Under the pieces are notes generated by a model. The model was not told where the DNA came from, made no database searches, and saw only the letters and a list, made by a program, of their open reading frames with translations. Below, piece after piece: positions 20,033-28,873 of a DNA stretch of 50,358 bases (the stretch's first letter is position 1; every line of letters starts with the position of its first letter). This DNA is from Bacillota bacterium (GTDB lineage: Bacteria > Bacillota > Sulfobacillia > Sulfobacillales > Sulfobacillaceae). The translations under genes and the position numbers were made by a program. The stretch is taken from the NCBI GenBank assembly GCA_021797635.1, contig JAJZZI010000074.1:1-50358 (forward strand), given 5' to 3'.

Positions 20033-20522
20033 GGCTAAGTCCAGCGCTCGCCAAGATCGCTTCGGTCTTTTCCATCATCACGCGTTCATCATCCACCTCG
20101 ACGTGGTCAAACCCCAACAAATGAAGCGTGCCATGCACGGCCAGAAATCCCACCTCCCGCGCCGGCGAGTGCCCATACTCCAAAGCCTGTTCCTGAGCCC
20201 GTTCGATCGAAATCACCACATCGCCCAACAAGGGGTCCGAGGCTAGGGCATCTTCGCCTTCACGCTGAGCAAAAGAAAGCACGTCGGTGGCTCGATCCAC
20301 GCCCCGGTAAGTCCGGTTAAGATCACGGATGGCGGCATTATCCACCAGCAACACGCTAACCTCCGTGTCTTCATCCTCTTTCACCACCATTAGGGTGTGA
20401 ATAATCACCCGGCGCACCAATTCTTCCCACTCCTGGCACCAATCCGGATTGCTGCTTACATCGACTTGCAAGGCTGAGGACTCCCTTAATTTTGAGGTCA
20501 CGCCGCCCAAGGTCCCGCTCAT
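20019..20522 (-). CDS. ybeY: Endoribonuclease YbeY
   Basis: LNRTYRGVDRATDVLSFAQ; HGTLHLLGFDHVEVDD zinc motif. Confidence 0.95.
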   Translation of the reverse strand: MSGTLGGVTSKLRESSALQVDVSSNPDWCQEWEELVRRVIIHTLMVVKEDEDTEVSVLLVDNAAIRDLNRTYRGVDRATDVLSFAQREGEDALASDPLLGDVVISIERAQEQALEYGHSPAREVGFLAVHGTLHLLGFDHVEVDDERVMMEKTEAILASAGLSRETR

Positions 20523-22669
20523 GCTAAGGGACGTTCGGGGGGCGTCGGTCGACTGCTTCCCCGTTCCATTTCTCGAAGTGCGCGCTCGGGATATTCGATC
20601 CGCTGATGAAAGACACCCGTCAACACCCGCGTAAAGGTATGCGCCACGGTGTCTAGGTCTTTAAGCGTCAGGTCCGATTCGTCGAGCTGACCGTCTTGCA
20701 GACGTTCTTTGATCAGACGGCGGACCGTCTGCTCAATCATCTGCGGACTGGGCTTCTTTAAGGTGCGGCACGTGGCTTCGCTGGCATCGGCCAACATCAC
20801 GATGGCCGTTTCCTTCGTCTGCGGCCTGGGCCCTTCATAGCGGAAGTCTTGCTCCACCACCCCATCGCCCGTGTCTAGTTCCAAGGCCCGGTCGTAAAAA
20901 TATTTCATCAAGGTGGTTCCATGGTGCTGACGAATGAATTGCACGATGGCCTCGGGCAGTCGATGGCTTTTGGCCAGTTCTAAGCCGTCGCGCACATGCG
21001 ATGAAATGATGATGGCGGACAAGGTAGGCGATAGCTTGTCGTGCGGATTTTCCCGCCCGAATTGGTTGTCGACGAAAAAGTATGGCCGTTTCGACTTGCC
21101 GATGTCGTGGTAGTAGGCACCGACCCGGGCCAACAAGGAATTGCCTCCTACCGCCTCCGTCCCTGCTTCGGCCAAATTGCCTACCATAATGCTGTGGTGA
21201 TAGGTTCCTGGCGCCTTGACCAGCAGTTGCCGCAACAGGGGTTGATTGGGATTGGAGAGCTCAATTAATTTCATGGCCGTGACCAGCCCTAAAGGACCTT
21301 CGATGAGTTGCAGAAGCCCTCCGGCCAGGGCGGCCGCCAAAAGACCATCCACGAAGCCAAAGACCAGACCCTGCCAGACAAGAAACTGGACGATCGAGGC
21401 ACCTTGGATCATATCAAGACCTAAGAGCGTCAACAGGTTGACTAAGCCAACGGCCGTCCCCGCCCATAAAATGTCGAACCGGTGAGATAGGCGCTTCACG
21501 CCAAGCACGCCGGCGAGGGAGCCCAAAAAGGACACTAGCGCAAACGTCGTCCCCGAGCCGGTAACAATGGTCGAGGCAAGACTCAACACCCCAGCCAAGA
21601 CCATAGCCAGTCCCGTGTCGTAAAGCACTGCCACCATCATCGCCGCCGTGGGTATCACCAGATAGGTCACGGCAGAAAATCCATTAAGCACACTGATGCT
21701 TACCAGCGACAAGACCAAAATCGCCCCGGTAAAGGCCACTTGGGAATCCTCGCTGAGAAGCTGGCGGCGTTGAAACCAGAGGTAGGCCGATAACACGGCA
21801 ATCAACATCGCACTAAACAGAAGCGAACCTACGTACGGTGCTAAGTTAATCCCGCGCTGCAAGAGGCCCAGCTCGCTCAACACGCGAATATCGCTCCGCG
21901 TGACCCGTTGGCCTTGAGTGAGCACCGTGGCTCCTTTCAAGATCTTGACTAAAGGCACCTGATTGGCCACGAACTGCTTGCGTTCCTTGGTATCGGTGTG
22001 GTTGACAAACGTATTCGCCGTGATCAAGCTGTGGGCCAGATCCGTGAGAAACAGGCGAAGACCGGGATCGGGCTCTTCCTCGGCCGCCACGTCCGCCGCA
22101 TAGGCGTTCGCCGCGTTCAATCCCCTGGTGGTATTGTGAATGCCGTTGGCGCCCGGTCCCATCACCGACGATAGGATAACCGAACTGTCTTGCTCTAACA
22201 GGTTGAGCTCAGCCGGAGAAAGGCTCAACACCTGGGCCCAGATCACCCGGGGCAAGCCAATCGCAATGTCCTGTTCGGCCACCGCCTCGCGCTCGGCTAA
22301 GGGGGCAGCGGAATCTAAGGCAAGCGACGAAATTAAAGAGAAGCGGTCGACCAGCGTTTTTTGGGTCTTTTTATAGATGGCGCTGTCCACCGTGTAGACG
22401 GGATTAACGGCGGCCACGGCTTCGGCGCGGGCCCGCTGGGTAGCGCCCCAATCAACCACGCCATAGGGGGCATACACCGTCTTGGGCGCTAAATCCCCTA
22501 CATGCACATCGATTCGCTGAGACAAGAGACTACCGGTAAAGATGGCGCTGACCACAAGCCATGTGAGAACCGCGACCGACCATTGGCGAGCCGACCGCCC
22601 CTTAAGCCAGGGTCGGTGCTCACTCGTCATGGCGGCCCACCATTCACGCCCCTTCAGTATGGTGCTCAT
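20519..22669 (-). CDS. Membrane HD phosphohydrolase of the PgpH (YqfF, 7TM-HD) family
   Basis: 7TMR-HDED-like extracellular domain, multiple TM segments, APGTYHHSIMVGNLAEAG and AYYHDIGK HD motifs. Confidence 0.93.
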   Translation of the reverse strand: MSTILKGREWWAAMTSEHRPWLKGRSARQWSVAVLTWLVVSAIFTGSLLSQRIDVHVGDLAPKTVYAPYGVVDWGATQRARAEAVAAVNPVYTVDSAIYKKTQKTLVDRFSLISSLALDSAAPLAEREAVAEQDIAIGLPRVIWAQVLSLSPAELNLLEQDSSVILSSVMGPGANGIHNTTRGLNAANAYAADVAAEEEPDPGLRLFLTDLAHSLITANTFVNHTDTKERKQFVANQVPLVKILKGATVLTQGQRVTRSDIRVLSELGLLQRGINLAPYVGSLLFSAMLIAVLSAYLWFQRRQLLSEDSQVAFTGAILVLSLVSISVLNGFSAVTYLVIPTAAMMVAVLYDTGLAMVLAGVLSLASTIVTGSGTTFALVSFLGSLAGVLGVKRLSHRFDILWAGTAVGLVNLLTLLGLDMIQGASIVQFLVWQGLVFGFVDGLLAAALAGGLLQLIEGPLGLVTAMKLIELSNPNQPLLRQLLVKAPGTYHHSIMVGNLAEAGTEAVGGNSLLARVGAYYHDIGKSKRPYFFVDNQFGRENPHDKLSPTLSAIIISSHVRDGLELAKSHRLPEAIVQFIRQHHGTTLMKYFYDRALELDTGDGVVEQDFRYEGPRPQTKETAIVMLADASEATCRTLKKPSPQMIEQTVRRLIKERLQDGQLDESDLTLKDLDTVAHTFTRVLTGVFHQRIEYPERALREMERGSSRPTPPERPLA

Positions 22670-23642
22670 GTCCCTCCGCCTCTCCGTCCTCCTCAAAGCG
22701 TTGATATGCAGCGATAATCTTGGCAATCAGCGGATGACGAATGACGTCACGCTCGTCCAAACTAATCACTGCCACGTCGCCGACTCCCGCCAACACTTTG
22801 GCAGCCAAAAAGAGTCCCGAGCGCTGTCCCTGGGGTAGGTCTACTTGGGTGGCATCCCCCGTCACCACGATTTTGGAACCGAGCCCAAGGCGCGTCAAGA
22901 ACATCTTCATTTGGGCGTAGGTGGCGTTTTGCGCCTCATCCAAAATAATGAAACTGTTGTGCAGGGTCCTGCCACGCATGTAAGCCAGAGGGGCAATCTC
23001 GATCTGACCGCGTTCCCGGGCACGTTCTGAGGCTTCTGCCCCCAGCATCTGATGGAGCGCATCATATAGTGGACGGAGATAGGGATCGACCTTGTCCTCC
23101 AAGTCTCCTGGCAGGAAACCCAACTTTTCGCCGGCTTCGACGGCGGGCCGAGTCAGGATGATTCGCTCTACACTTTGTGTCCGCAGGGCTTGAACTGCCA
23201 TCGCCATGGCCAGGTAGGTCTTTCCCGTGCCAGCCGGCCCCATCCCTATTACTAGGGTGTGATGCCGAATAGCCTCGATGTACCGCTGCTGCCCAAGGGT
23301 CTTGGGGCGAATGACCTTGCCTTGGGTCGTCGTAAACACGGTTTCCGTCAATAGGTGCAAAAACTCGCGCTGCGTACCCTCTTTGACGGCCTGCAAGGCC
23401 GTCTCGACCGTCTCTTGGCGGACCGCTTCCCCGGCATAGGCCCATTGCGCCAAGAGATCTAAAACATCCCGCGTGGCAGTTTCGGCCGACTCGGATCCTG
23501 AAATGGCAATCACATTGCCGCGCGCTGTCAACTTCACTGCCAGGGCCGACTCGATGAGTTTTAGATGTTCATCACCTCGGCCGAGGAGCGTGGTCGCTGC
23601 CCGATTGTCTTGAATCACCCATTGGGTCTGTGGCAATCCCAA
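22644..23642 (-). CDS. phoH: PhoH family protein
   Basis: GMGPAGTGKTYLAMAMAVQAL, RPAVEAGEKLGFLPGDLEDKVDPYLRPLYDAL, FIILDEAQNAT. Confidence 0.96.
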   Translation of the reverse strand: MGLPQTQWVIQDNRAATTLLGRGDEHLKLIESALAVKLTARGNVIAISGSESAETATRDVLDLLAQWAYAGEAVRQETVETALQAVKEGTQREFLHLLTETVFTTTQGKVIRPKTLGQQRYIEAIRHHTLVIGMGPAGTGKTYLAMAMAVQALRTQSVERIILTRPAVEAGEKLGFLPGDLEDKVDPYLRPLYDALHQMLGAEASERARERGQIEIAPLAYMRGRTLHNSFIILDEAQNATYAQMKMFLTRLGLGSKIVVTGDATQVDLPQGQRSGLFLAAKVLAGVGDVAVISLDERDVIRHPLIAKIIAAYQRFEEDGEAEGHEHHTEGA

Positions 23643-23660
23643 CCTCCTGACTGAAGTTTC

Positions 23661-24872
23661 TTAAGGATCCTGGCTGGGTTGCCCTACCGCAGGCGCAATC
23701 GCAACATCTTGCGCCGCATGCCAGGTTAGGGTAACCCAAACGCCCCTCTTCACCATCTTCACCTGGCGTTCCCTGCGAAGCCAACGGCCTCCCGCAGGCA
23801 AGCTCAAGGAGATCTCTCGCGTCGCTTGGGCGAGGGCCATGCTCGTGGCCTTACTCACCGTAAGGTGGCGCGTATCCATTTTGATTTCATTATATACTAC
23901 CTGACGCCATTTTAACGGCAGTTCGACACCGCGGTAGATGATGGGCGTGGTGCGCGACTTCACCCGATATTGCCGAAAGCTGGGATGGCCTAGGCTGAAC
24001 AAGAAACTCGGCCCATGTTCGACGAATAATTGACGGCGAACAAAATATTGACGCTGTCGAACGACGACCCGGGATAAAAACGGTTGGTAGATGCGCACCC
24101 GATGGACGACGTCGGCCCATACCTGGCCGACCGCGGGTGCCCGGACTCTGCCGTCTGACGAAGGGTCGCCCAAGGCGACGCTGGACCAGGCGCCTTGAAT
24201 CAGGGTCTGCCCCTTGTTCACCAATTCCCCCGGGCTTACCATGGACTCTCCCATATAAACGTCGACGTGCAAAATTTTTCCTGCGGCCTTGGCCACCAAG
24301 CGCGAGGGCGGGCGATACGGGGGACGGGCAACCACCTTGGCTGCCTGAATTTCGGCGACGATTCCATGTCGGCTGAGGCGAATCCAAAAATATCCTGGCA
24401 GCTCTTGCTCCATGCGGGCCGCGATCTGAGCCAAAGCGACGCGATTTCCCGATATCCCCGGTGTCAACCCCGCGCTATAGGCAGCCTGTACCAGTTCTTG
24501 GCGAACTTTTAAGGGCTGGCCCGCAATCGGTGCATCGACCACCCAGATGCGACTGGTGAGCCATACCACCCCTAGCACAGCTCCTATCAATCCGACAACT
24601 AAGAGCGGACGGCCTTTAGCCCGCTTGGACAGCCAGCCAATGCCTCCGCGATCGAGAAAATGGATACGCACGCGATGAGCGACGGCTGCCCGATGCAAAC
24701 TGGATACCGTGCTTAGACTCACTAGCGCGTAGACCGCCCCCGTTTTGTCGCGACGCAATTTCCACATCTTGTGACCCATCTGGGTGACTTCACTAATCAC
24801 ATTTTCCGTCCCCGCTCCTTGCATGCAAACGTTCACCCAGCCGGTTAATTGGCGCCATAGCCACTCCGTCAT
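23661..24872 (-). CDS. yqfD: Sporulation protein YqfD family
   Basis: Position upstream of phoH and after yqfC; single TM and YqfD-like pattern (ELPGYFWIRLSRHGIVAEIQAAKVVAR..). Confidence 0.85.
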   Translation of the reverse strand: MTEWLWRQLTGWVNVCMQGAGTENVISEVTQMGHKMWKLRRDKTGAVYALVSLSTVSSLHRAAVAHRVRIHFLDRGGIGWLSKRAKGRPLLVVGLIGAVLGVVWLTSRIWVVDAPIAGQPLKVRQELVQAAYSAGLTPGISGNRVALAQIAARMEQELPGYFWIRLSRHGIVAEIQAAKVVARPPYRPPSRLVAKAAGKILHVDVYMGESMVSPGELVNKGQTLIQGAWSSVALGDPSSDGRVRAPAVGQVWADVVHRVRIYQPFLSRVVVRQRQYFVRRQLFVEHGPSFLFSLGHPSFRQYRVKSRTTPIIYRGVELPLKWRQVVYNEIKMDTRHLTVSKATSMALAQATREISLSLPAGGRWLRRERQVKMVKRGVWVTLTWHAAQDVAIAPAVGQPSQDP

Positions 24873-25165
24873 CGTGCCTGATCCCCCTCGAAACGCACGC
24901 CGTTTACCCTACCGCTCACTAGGATGTCGCCTTGATCGACCCATCCAATGACCAGGTCCTGGCCGTCTATAATTAGCCGCCCTTCAGGTACCCGCACGGT
25001 AACTTGGGAAGGGCGGAAGGCCACGATGCCCCGATGATTCTCCACCCTCACTTGGATCTGACCGATCACTTCCACACGAGTCACATTGAAGAGCGCCTCG
25101 AGCGGAACGTCGATTAACTCAGCGACTCGTCTAAGACGACCTGCTTTTCTCATCCCGGCTGGCAA
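24869..25165 (-). CDS. yqfC: Sporulation protein YqfC (YabP/YqfC family)
   Basis: 98 aa; LFNVTRVEVIGQIQVRVENHRGIVAFRPSQVTVRVPEGRLIIDGQDLVI; 4-nt overlap with yqfD. Confidence 0.85.
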   Translation of the reverse strand: MPAGMRKAGRLRRVAELIDVPLEALFNVTRVEVIGQIQVRVENHRGIVAFRPSQVTVRVPEGRLIIDGQDLVIGWVDQGDILVSGRVNGVRFEGDQAR

Positions 25166-25359
25166 CGCTGGACTCTTCCATCGCCGCTTCCTCCCTCGTT
25201 CGATCGTCTTGAATCCGGCGCCTTCCTGTTCTTCTTCCCGGTTTTCTTCCCGGTTTTCCTTGTCCGTCCATGGTTATGCAAAGGCGCACGGTTCCATGAG
25301 AGTTGTCTGCACTGTCGCCAAAAGCAGGAAATTCACCCTCCGAGGTCGAATGAATCCGC

Positions 25360-26262
25360 ATGATGATCGATGCAGACCACCAGGCAGCGCTTCGACACGA
25401 AGCGGAACACTGGCTTTTTGACTCAGAACCTCCGGTATCGCTTTATCCACGCCAAGAAGGTCTTCCGCGCATCCGTGTGGCGAAAGTCATTGCAACCCGA
25501 GGATGTTGGGCCCAGTGCACCTTTTGCAACTTTAGCTACCTGGTCAAGCGCAATCGCAGAAGCGCCCCCGCCCCGGTTATCGATATCGCCCAGGTGCGCC
25601 ACGCCGTACGAGAGCGAGCACCCGTCGATGTCATCAAGTTGGTTACCGGGCTTAGCTTTGGCGAGCCCAGCATGTATTTTACCCAGCTTATTGCATCGGT
25701 GCGGGAGCGGCGTGACGCCCGCGTGCAAGCCTTTTCGGCGGTAGAGCTCGACCACTTGAGCCGTCGCGAAAATTGCTCCGCCCGGCAAATCTTGGTGCAA
25801 TGGCGCCAAGCTGGCATGGACCAGTTGGGACCGGGGGGTTCGGAACTCTTGATTGATGAGGTCCGCCAACGGGTGTCGCCGTACCGGCTCAGCACAGAGC
25901 GCTTTCTGGAGATCCACAAGGTGGCGCACCAATCCGGATTAACGAGCGTGGCCGGGCTCCTGATTGACAGGCAAACAAAGCCGGAGCACATCCTCGAACA
26001 TTTGGATCGGCTGAGCACCATCGCTTCAGGCCTAGATGCCATCGAACTACAATGTTTTGAACCGGAGAAGAGCCCCCTCTCCATCGTGCCCGGTGCCCGC
26101 TTGGACCAAATCCTTCGGGCACTGAAGGCCATCAAAACCATGTACCCTCATCTTCCCGTGCGGCTCAACCAGCGCACCATTTTCTCTATCGACAGGGAAG
26201 TCCTATTGGCAGAAGCTGGCCTGGACAGCGTGTTGCAAACGGTTTGGGAGGTAGAGCCATGA
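25360..26262 (+). CDS. Radical SAM protein of the MqnC/MqnE-like superfamily
   Basis: CX3CX2C cluster (TRGCWAQCTFCNF); downstream resemblance to MqnC/MqnE (VQAFSAVELDHLSR...AGMDQLGPGGSELLIDEVRQRVSPYRLSTERFLEIHKVAHQSGL). Confidence 0.75.
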   Translation: MMIDADHQAALRHEAEHWLFDSEPPVSLYPRQEGLPRIRVAKVIATRGCWAQCTFCNFSYLVKRNRRSAPAPVIDIAQVRHAVRERAPVDVIKLVTGLSFGEPSMYFTQLIASVRERRDARVQAFSAVELDHLSRRENCSARQILVQWRQAGMDQLGPGGSELLIDEVRQRVSPYRLSTERFLEIHKVAHQSGLTSVAGLLIDRQTKPEHILEHLDRLSTIASGLDAIELQCFEPEKSPLSIVPGARLDQILRALKAIKTMYPHLPVRLNQRTIFSIDREVLLAEAGLDSVLQTVWEVEP

Positions 26263-26912
26263 AAACGCCGCTGCTGTGGATGCCGCTTTTCCGATGGAGC
26301 CAAGGCGCGGCAAACGATGCCTGGACCCTCTTGGAGGCCGAAAAGTTTCGCTTAACCTGTGGGGATCGCGCTCACGTCGTCTTCGATCGAGCGGGCCTTG
26401 CGCCCGCCCTCGCCTCCGTGGCCACTACGGACCCACAACCTGGACTACGCGGATGGGCCAGTTTTGAATCCTATGCCACCTTTAGCGGAGCATTTGATTT
26501 GGAAGCCACTGTTCCCGAACGGGCCAGCCAATGGACCACCTTGGCGCAACTGACGGTATCGAGCCCGCTTGACCGCATTATGCTCCAGCGCCGCCCCAGC
26601 CAGAGCCTAAATGCCCTAGGCCACGCCTTAACCCTGGTACCAAACCACGGGCCACAGGCACAGGTCTTCATTGATGGCCTCACCTGGGGGTTTGATGCCG
26701 CCTATTGGGTGCTTTCCCTCCACCCCGATTGGCATTTGTACGGCAGCTTAGAGCTAACCTTTGCCCTGGAGTTGGCCGAATCCTTGGGCCGTCCTTTGAG
26801 CATTGTAGATTGTAGTTCGGCAAAAGCTAGACCCGTTCGCCAACCCGACCAATTTGGTCTGCCACGGGGTGACCCATCCCCGAGCACGTCGGCTCCCGCC
26901 ACTTGGCTTTAG
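26259..26912 (+). CDS. Hypothetical protein translationally coupled to the radical SAM gene
   Basis: ATGA overlap with the upstream stop; GGGAGG 8 nt before ATG; no family recognised. Confidence 0.65.
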   Translation: MKTPLLWMPLFRWSQGAANDAWTLLEAEKFRLTCGDRAHVVFDRAGLAPALASVATTDPQPGLRGWASFESYATFSGAFDLEATVPERASQWTTLAQLTVSSPLDRIMLQRRPSQSLNALGHALTLVPNHGPQAQVFIDGLTWGFDAAYWVLSLHPDWHLYGSLELTFALELAESLGRPLSIVDCSSAKARPVRQPDQFGLPRGDPSPSTSAPATWL

Positions 26913-27937
26913 CCCCTGGCCGTGAGTGGCGCCACCTGCCGGATAACGGCACCTTTAGGTACCTCGATGTGAAAGCTCGGCCCAAATCGACCGGTGCGGG
27001 TGTTAAACCATAGTCCCTGCGCCATTCCGGCCAAAAAAATTATCCACGGCGACTGGCTATTGCCGGCAACGCTGATGGTGGCTGGCATGGCCACGGGCCA
27101 AGGCTTCAACCTTCGGCCGTCAAAGCTTCGACCTCGCCAAGGAACCACGCCCAAGGCGCCAAAGCCCCAGGGATGGTTCGTGTCGCTGATGCCCAAAAGG
27201 GCACGCCTTGGATCACTGGTCGTCTGGCGGAGAACGTGTCCCGCTGACACTTTCGCCCATCCAAAGCGCCGCCTCCCCTGACTGTAGGCGACCAGACTAC
27301 TGTCACCCCTTGCGCCCATCCAAAACGAGGCTTGTACGCCAGACACGACGCCTCGGGACCGAAACCGCGGTCCATAACAGAGGACCCGATCCGGTTGGAT
27401 CACACTAATCTGGGGCCCGCGAGAGCTGGACCACAGCGCGGCAATTCCCGAGGGCACCGTCGCCTGACGATCAAATCCGTGAGCCGAAACCCGGCCAATG
27501 AGCGTTTTCCCCCCGTTTAAGGCAGCCAAGGCGCCATAAAGGCTCTTACCCGACCATCCCAAGGAAAGCATGGTCATCTGGCTTTCCACGTCCATGTAGA
27601 CCTGGACGTCGGTGCCTTGGCCCCAAAGCACCTGTCTACCAATGGTCGCTTGCCAGGTCATTCCTTCAGCGACTAACGGCTTAACCTGGCCAATAAGCCC
27701 GAGCGCTCCGAGGGCCACCGGATGCGTCAGCGAAAGCCCACCTCGAGGCGCAAAGCGGGCGATGAAAGCCTCTTCGTTCAGCCCCTTGGGCATCGCGTAG
27801 AGTACGACTAGCCCCCGAAACCCCGGCAACCTCGCCGGCGAAAGGTGAGCTCCGATGACCAAAATCGACAACGCCGCCAAACAAATCCCCCTTCGAGCGA
27901 TGTCTCGAAGGGGGATGATAGACGGGAGGCCCATCAC
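26909..27937 (-). CDS. Hypothetical protein with N-terminal signal/TM segment
   Basis: 342-aa ORF, hydrophobic N-terminus GICLAALSILVIGAHLSPA; ATGA overlap with yqeY. Confidence 0.7.
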   Translation of the reverse strand: MMGLPSIIPLRDIARRGICLAALSILVIGAHLSPARLPGFRGLVVLYAMPKGLNEEAFIARFAPRGGLSLTHPVALGALGLIGQVKPLVAEGMTWQATIGRQVLWGQGTDVQVYMDVESQMTMLSLGWSGKSLYGALAALNGGKTLIGRVSAHGFDRQATVPSGIAALWSSSRGPQISVIQPDRVLCYGPRFRSRGVVSGVQASFWMGARGDSSLVAYSQGRRRFGWAKVSAGHVLRQTTSDPRRALLGISDTNHPWGFGALGVVPWRGRSFDGRRLKPWPVAMPATISVAGNSQSPWIIFLAGMAQGLWFNTRTGRFGPSFHIEVPKGAVIRQVAPLTARG

Positions 27938-28386
27938 GAAGAACCGAGAACTTCTTTAACGTGTCGGGAGACCTCTTTGCCGTCGGCCCTTCCCCGGATG
28001 CGTGGTTGCAGCCATCCCATGACTTTGCCCAAACCCGAACTGTCGGTCGCTCCCGTTGCCCGCACCGCTTCCACGACCAGTACATGAATTTGTTCCGCGG
28101 ACAGTGGCTCTGGCAGGTATTCCGAGAGCACCTCAATCTCTTGCAAGGCCTTTTCAACCAGGTCCGTTCGCCCAGCGCGTTCGAATTCGGTTAAAACTTC
28201 CCGGCGCTCCTTCACTTCCTTAGCAATGATGCCTAAAATATCGCTGTCATCGACGGACTTTCGCTCTTTTCGCGTCTCGGCTTCGGTCACCGCGGACTTA
28301 ATCCCGCGGATAACCGTCAGACGAACCTGGTCGCGCGCTCGCATGGCGTCCTTCAGATCCTGGTTCAGTCGTTCACTTAGCGACAC
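27934..28386 (-). CDS. yqeY: GatB/YqeY domain protein
   Basis: MSLSERLNQDLKDAMRARDQVRLTVIRGIKSAV; SEYLPEPLS; GLGKVMGWLQPRIRGRADGKEVSRHV. Confidence 0.95.
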   Translation of the reverse strand: MSLSERLNQDLKDAMRARDQVRLTVIRGIKSAVTEAETRKERKSVDDSDILGIIAKEVKERREVLTEFERAGRTDLVEKALQEIEVLSEYLPEPLSAEQIHVLVVEAVRATGATDSSGLGKVMGWLQPRIRGRADGKEVSRHVKEVLGSS

Positions 28387-28409
28387 ACGAATCCCTCACT
28401 TTGGTCGTC

Positions 28410-28589
28410 TCAACGCTTGGTACCCTTCTTGCGCGCAGCCTCCGACTTCTTCTTTCGTCGAACACTCGGTTTCTCGTAATGTTCGCGGCGGCGTGCCTCA
28501 GCCAGCACCCCCGCCTTTTGAATCTGGCGCTTAAATCGCCTTAGGGCACTGTCTAGGCTTTCATTCTTGCCAACCTTGACCTCTGACAT
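28410..28589 (-). CDS. rpsU: 30S ribosomal protein S21
   Basis: [55 protein letters not shown]. Confidence 0.96.
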   Translation of the reverse strand: MSEVKVGKNESLDSALRRFKRQIQKAGVLAEARRREHYEKPSVRRKKKSEAARKKGTKR

Positions 28590-28674
28590 TTTTCTCCCTC
28601 CCCTCTCCCGAACGGGTCGGGGTAACCTTCTTACCATTATAGGGCGGGCTCGGAAATTGTGTCAAACGGCGACC

Positions 28675-28824
28675 TTACCAGGGGCGATACAGGTGGCCAT
28701 ACTTGGTTACACACTCTTTGCACAAAGTGCTCTCTAGAAAACCGCTAGACAATGAAGGCATTTCTTTTTTGACCACAGGTTTATGACAGATGTCGCAAAA
28801 TTTGAGCTCGATCAGTTTCCCCAT
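28675..28824 (-). CDS. 49-aa two-CxxC putative zinc-binding small protein
   Basis: MGKLIELKFCDICHKPVVKKEMPSLSSGFLESTLCKECVTKYGHLYRPW, with GAGG-type RBS before ATG at 28824. Confidence 0.6.
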   Translation of the reverse strand: MGKLIELKFCDICHKPVVKKEMPSLSSGFLESTLCKECVTKYGHLYRPW

Positions 28825-28873
28825 GTGCGCCCCCTCCTCGCACCTAGCATCACCGATTCGAAATCCCATCACT

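Noticed and set aside
25233-25256. Tandem 12-bp repeat TCTTCCCGGTTT x2
   Set aside because: Only two units in a low-complexity stretch upstream of yqfC; no array or flanking signature.
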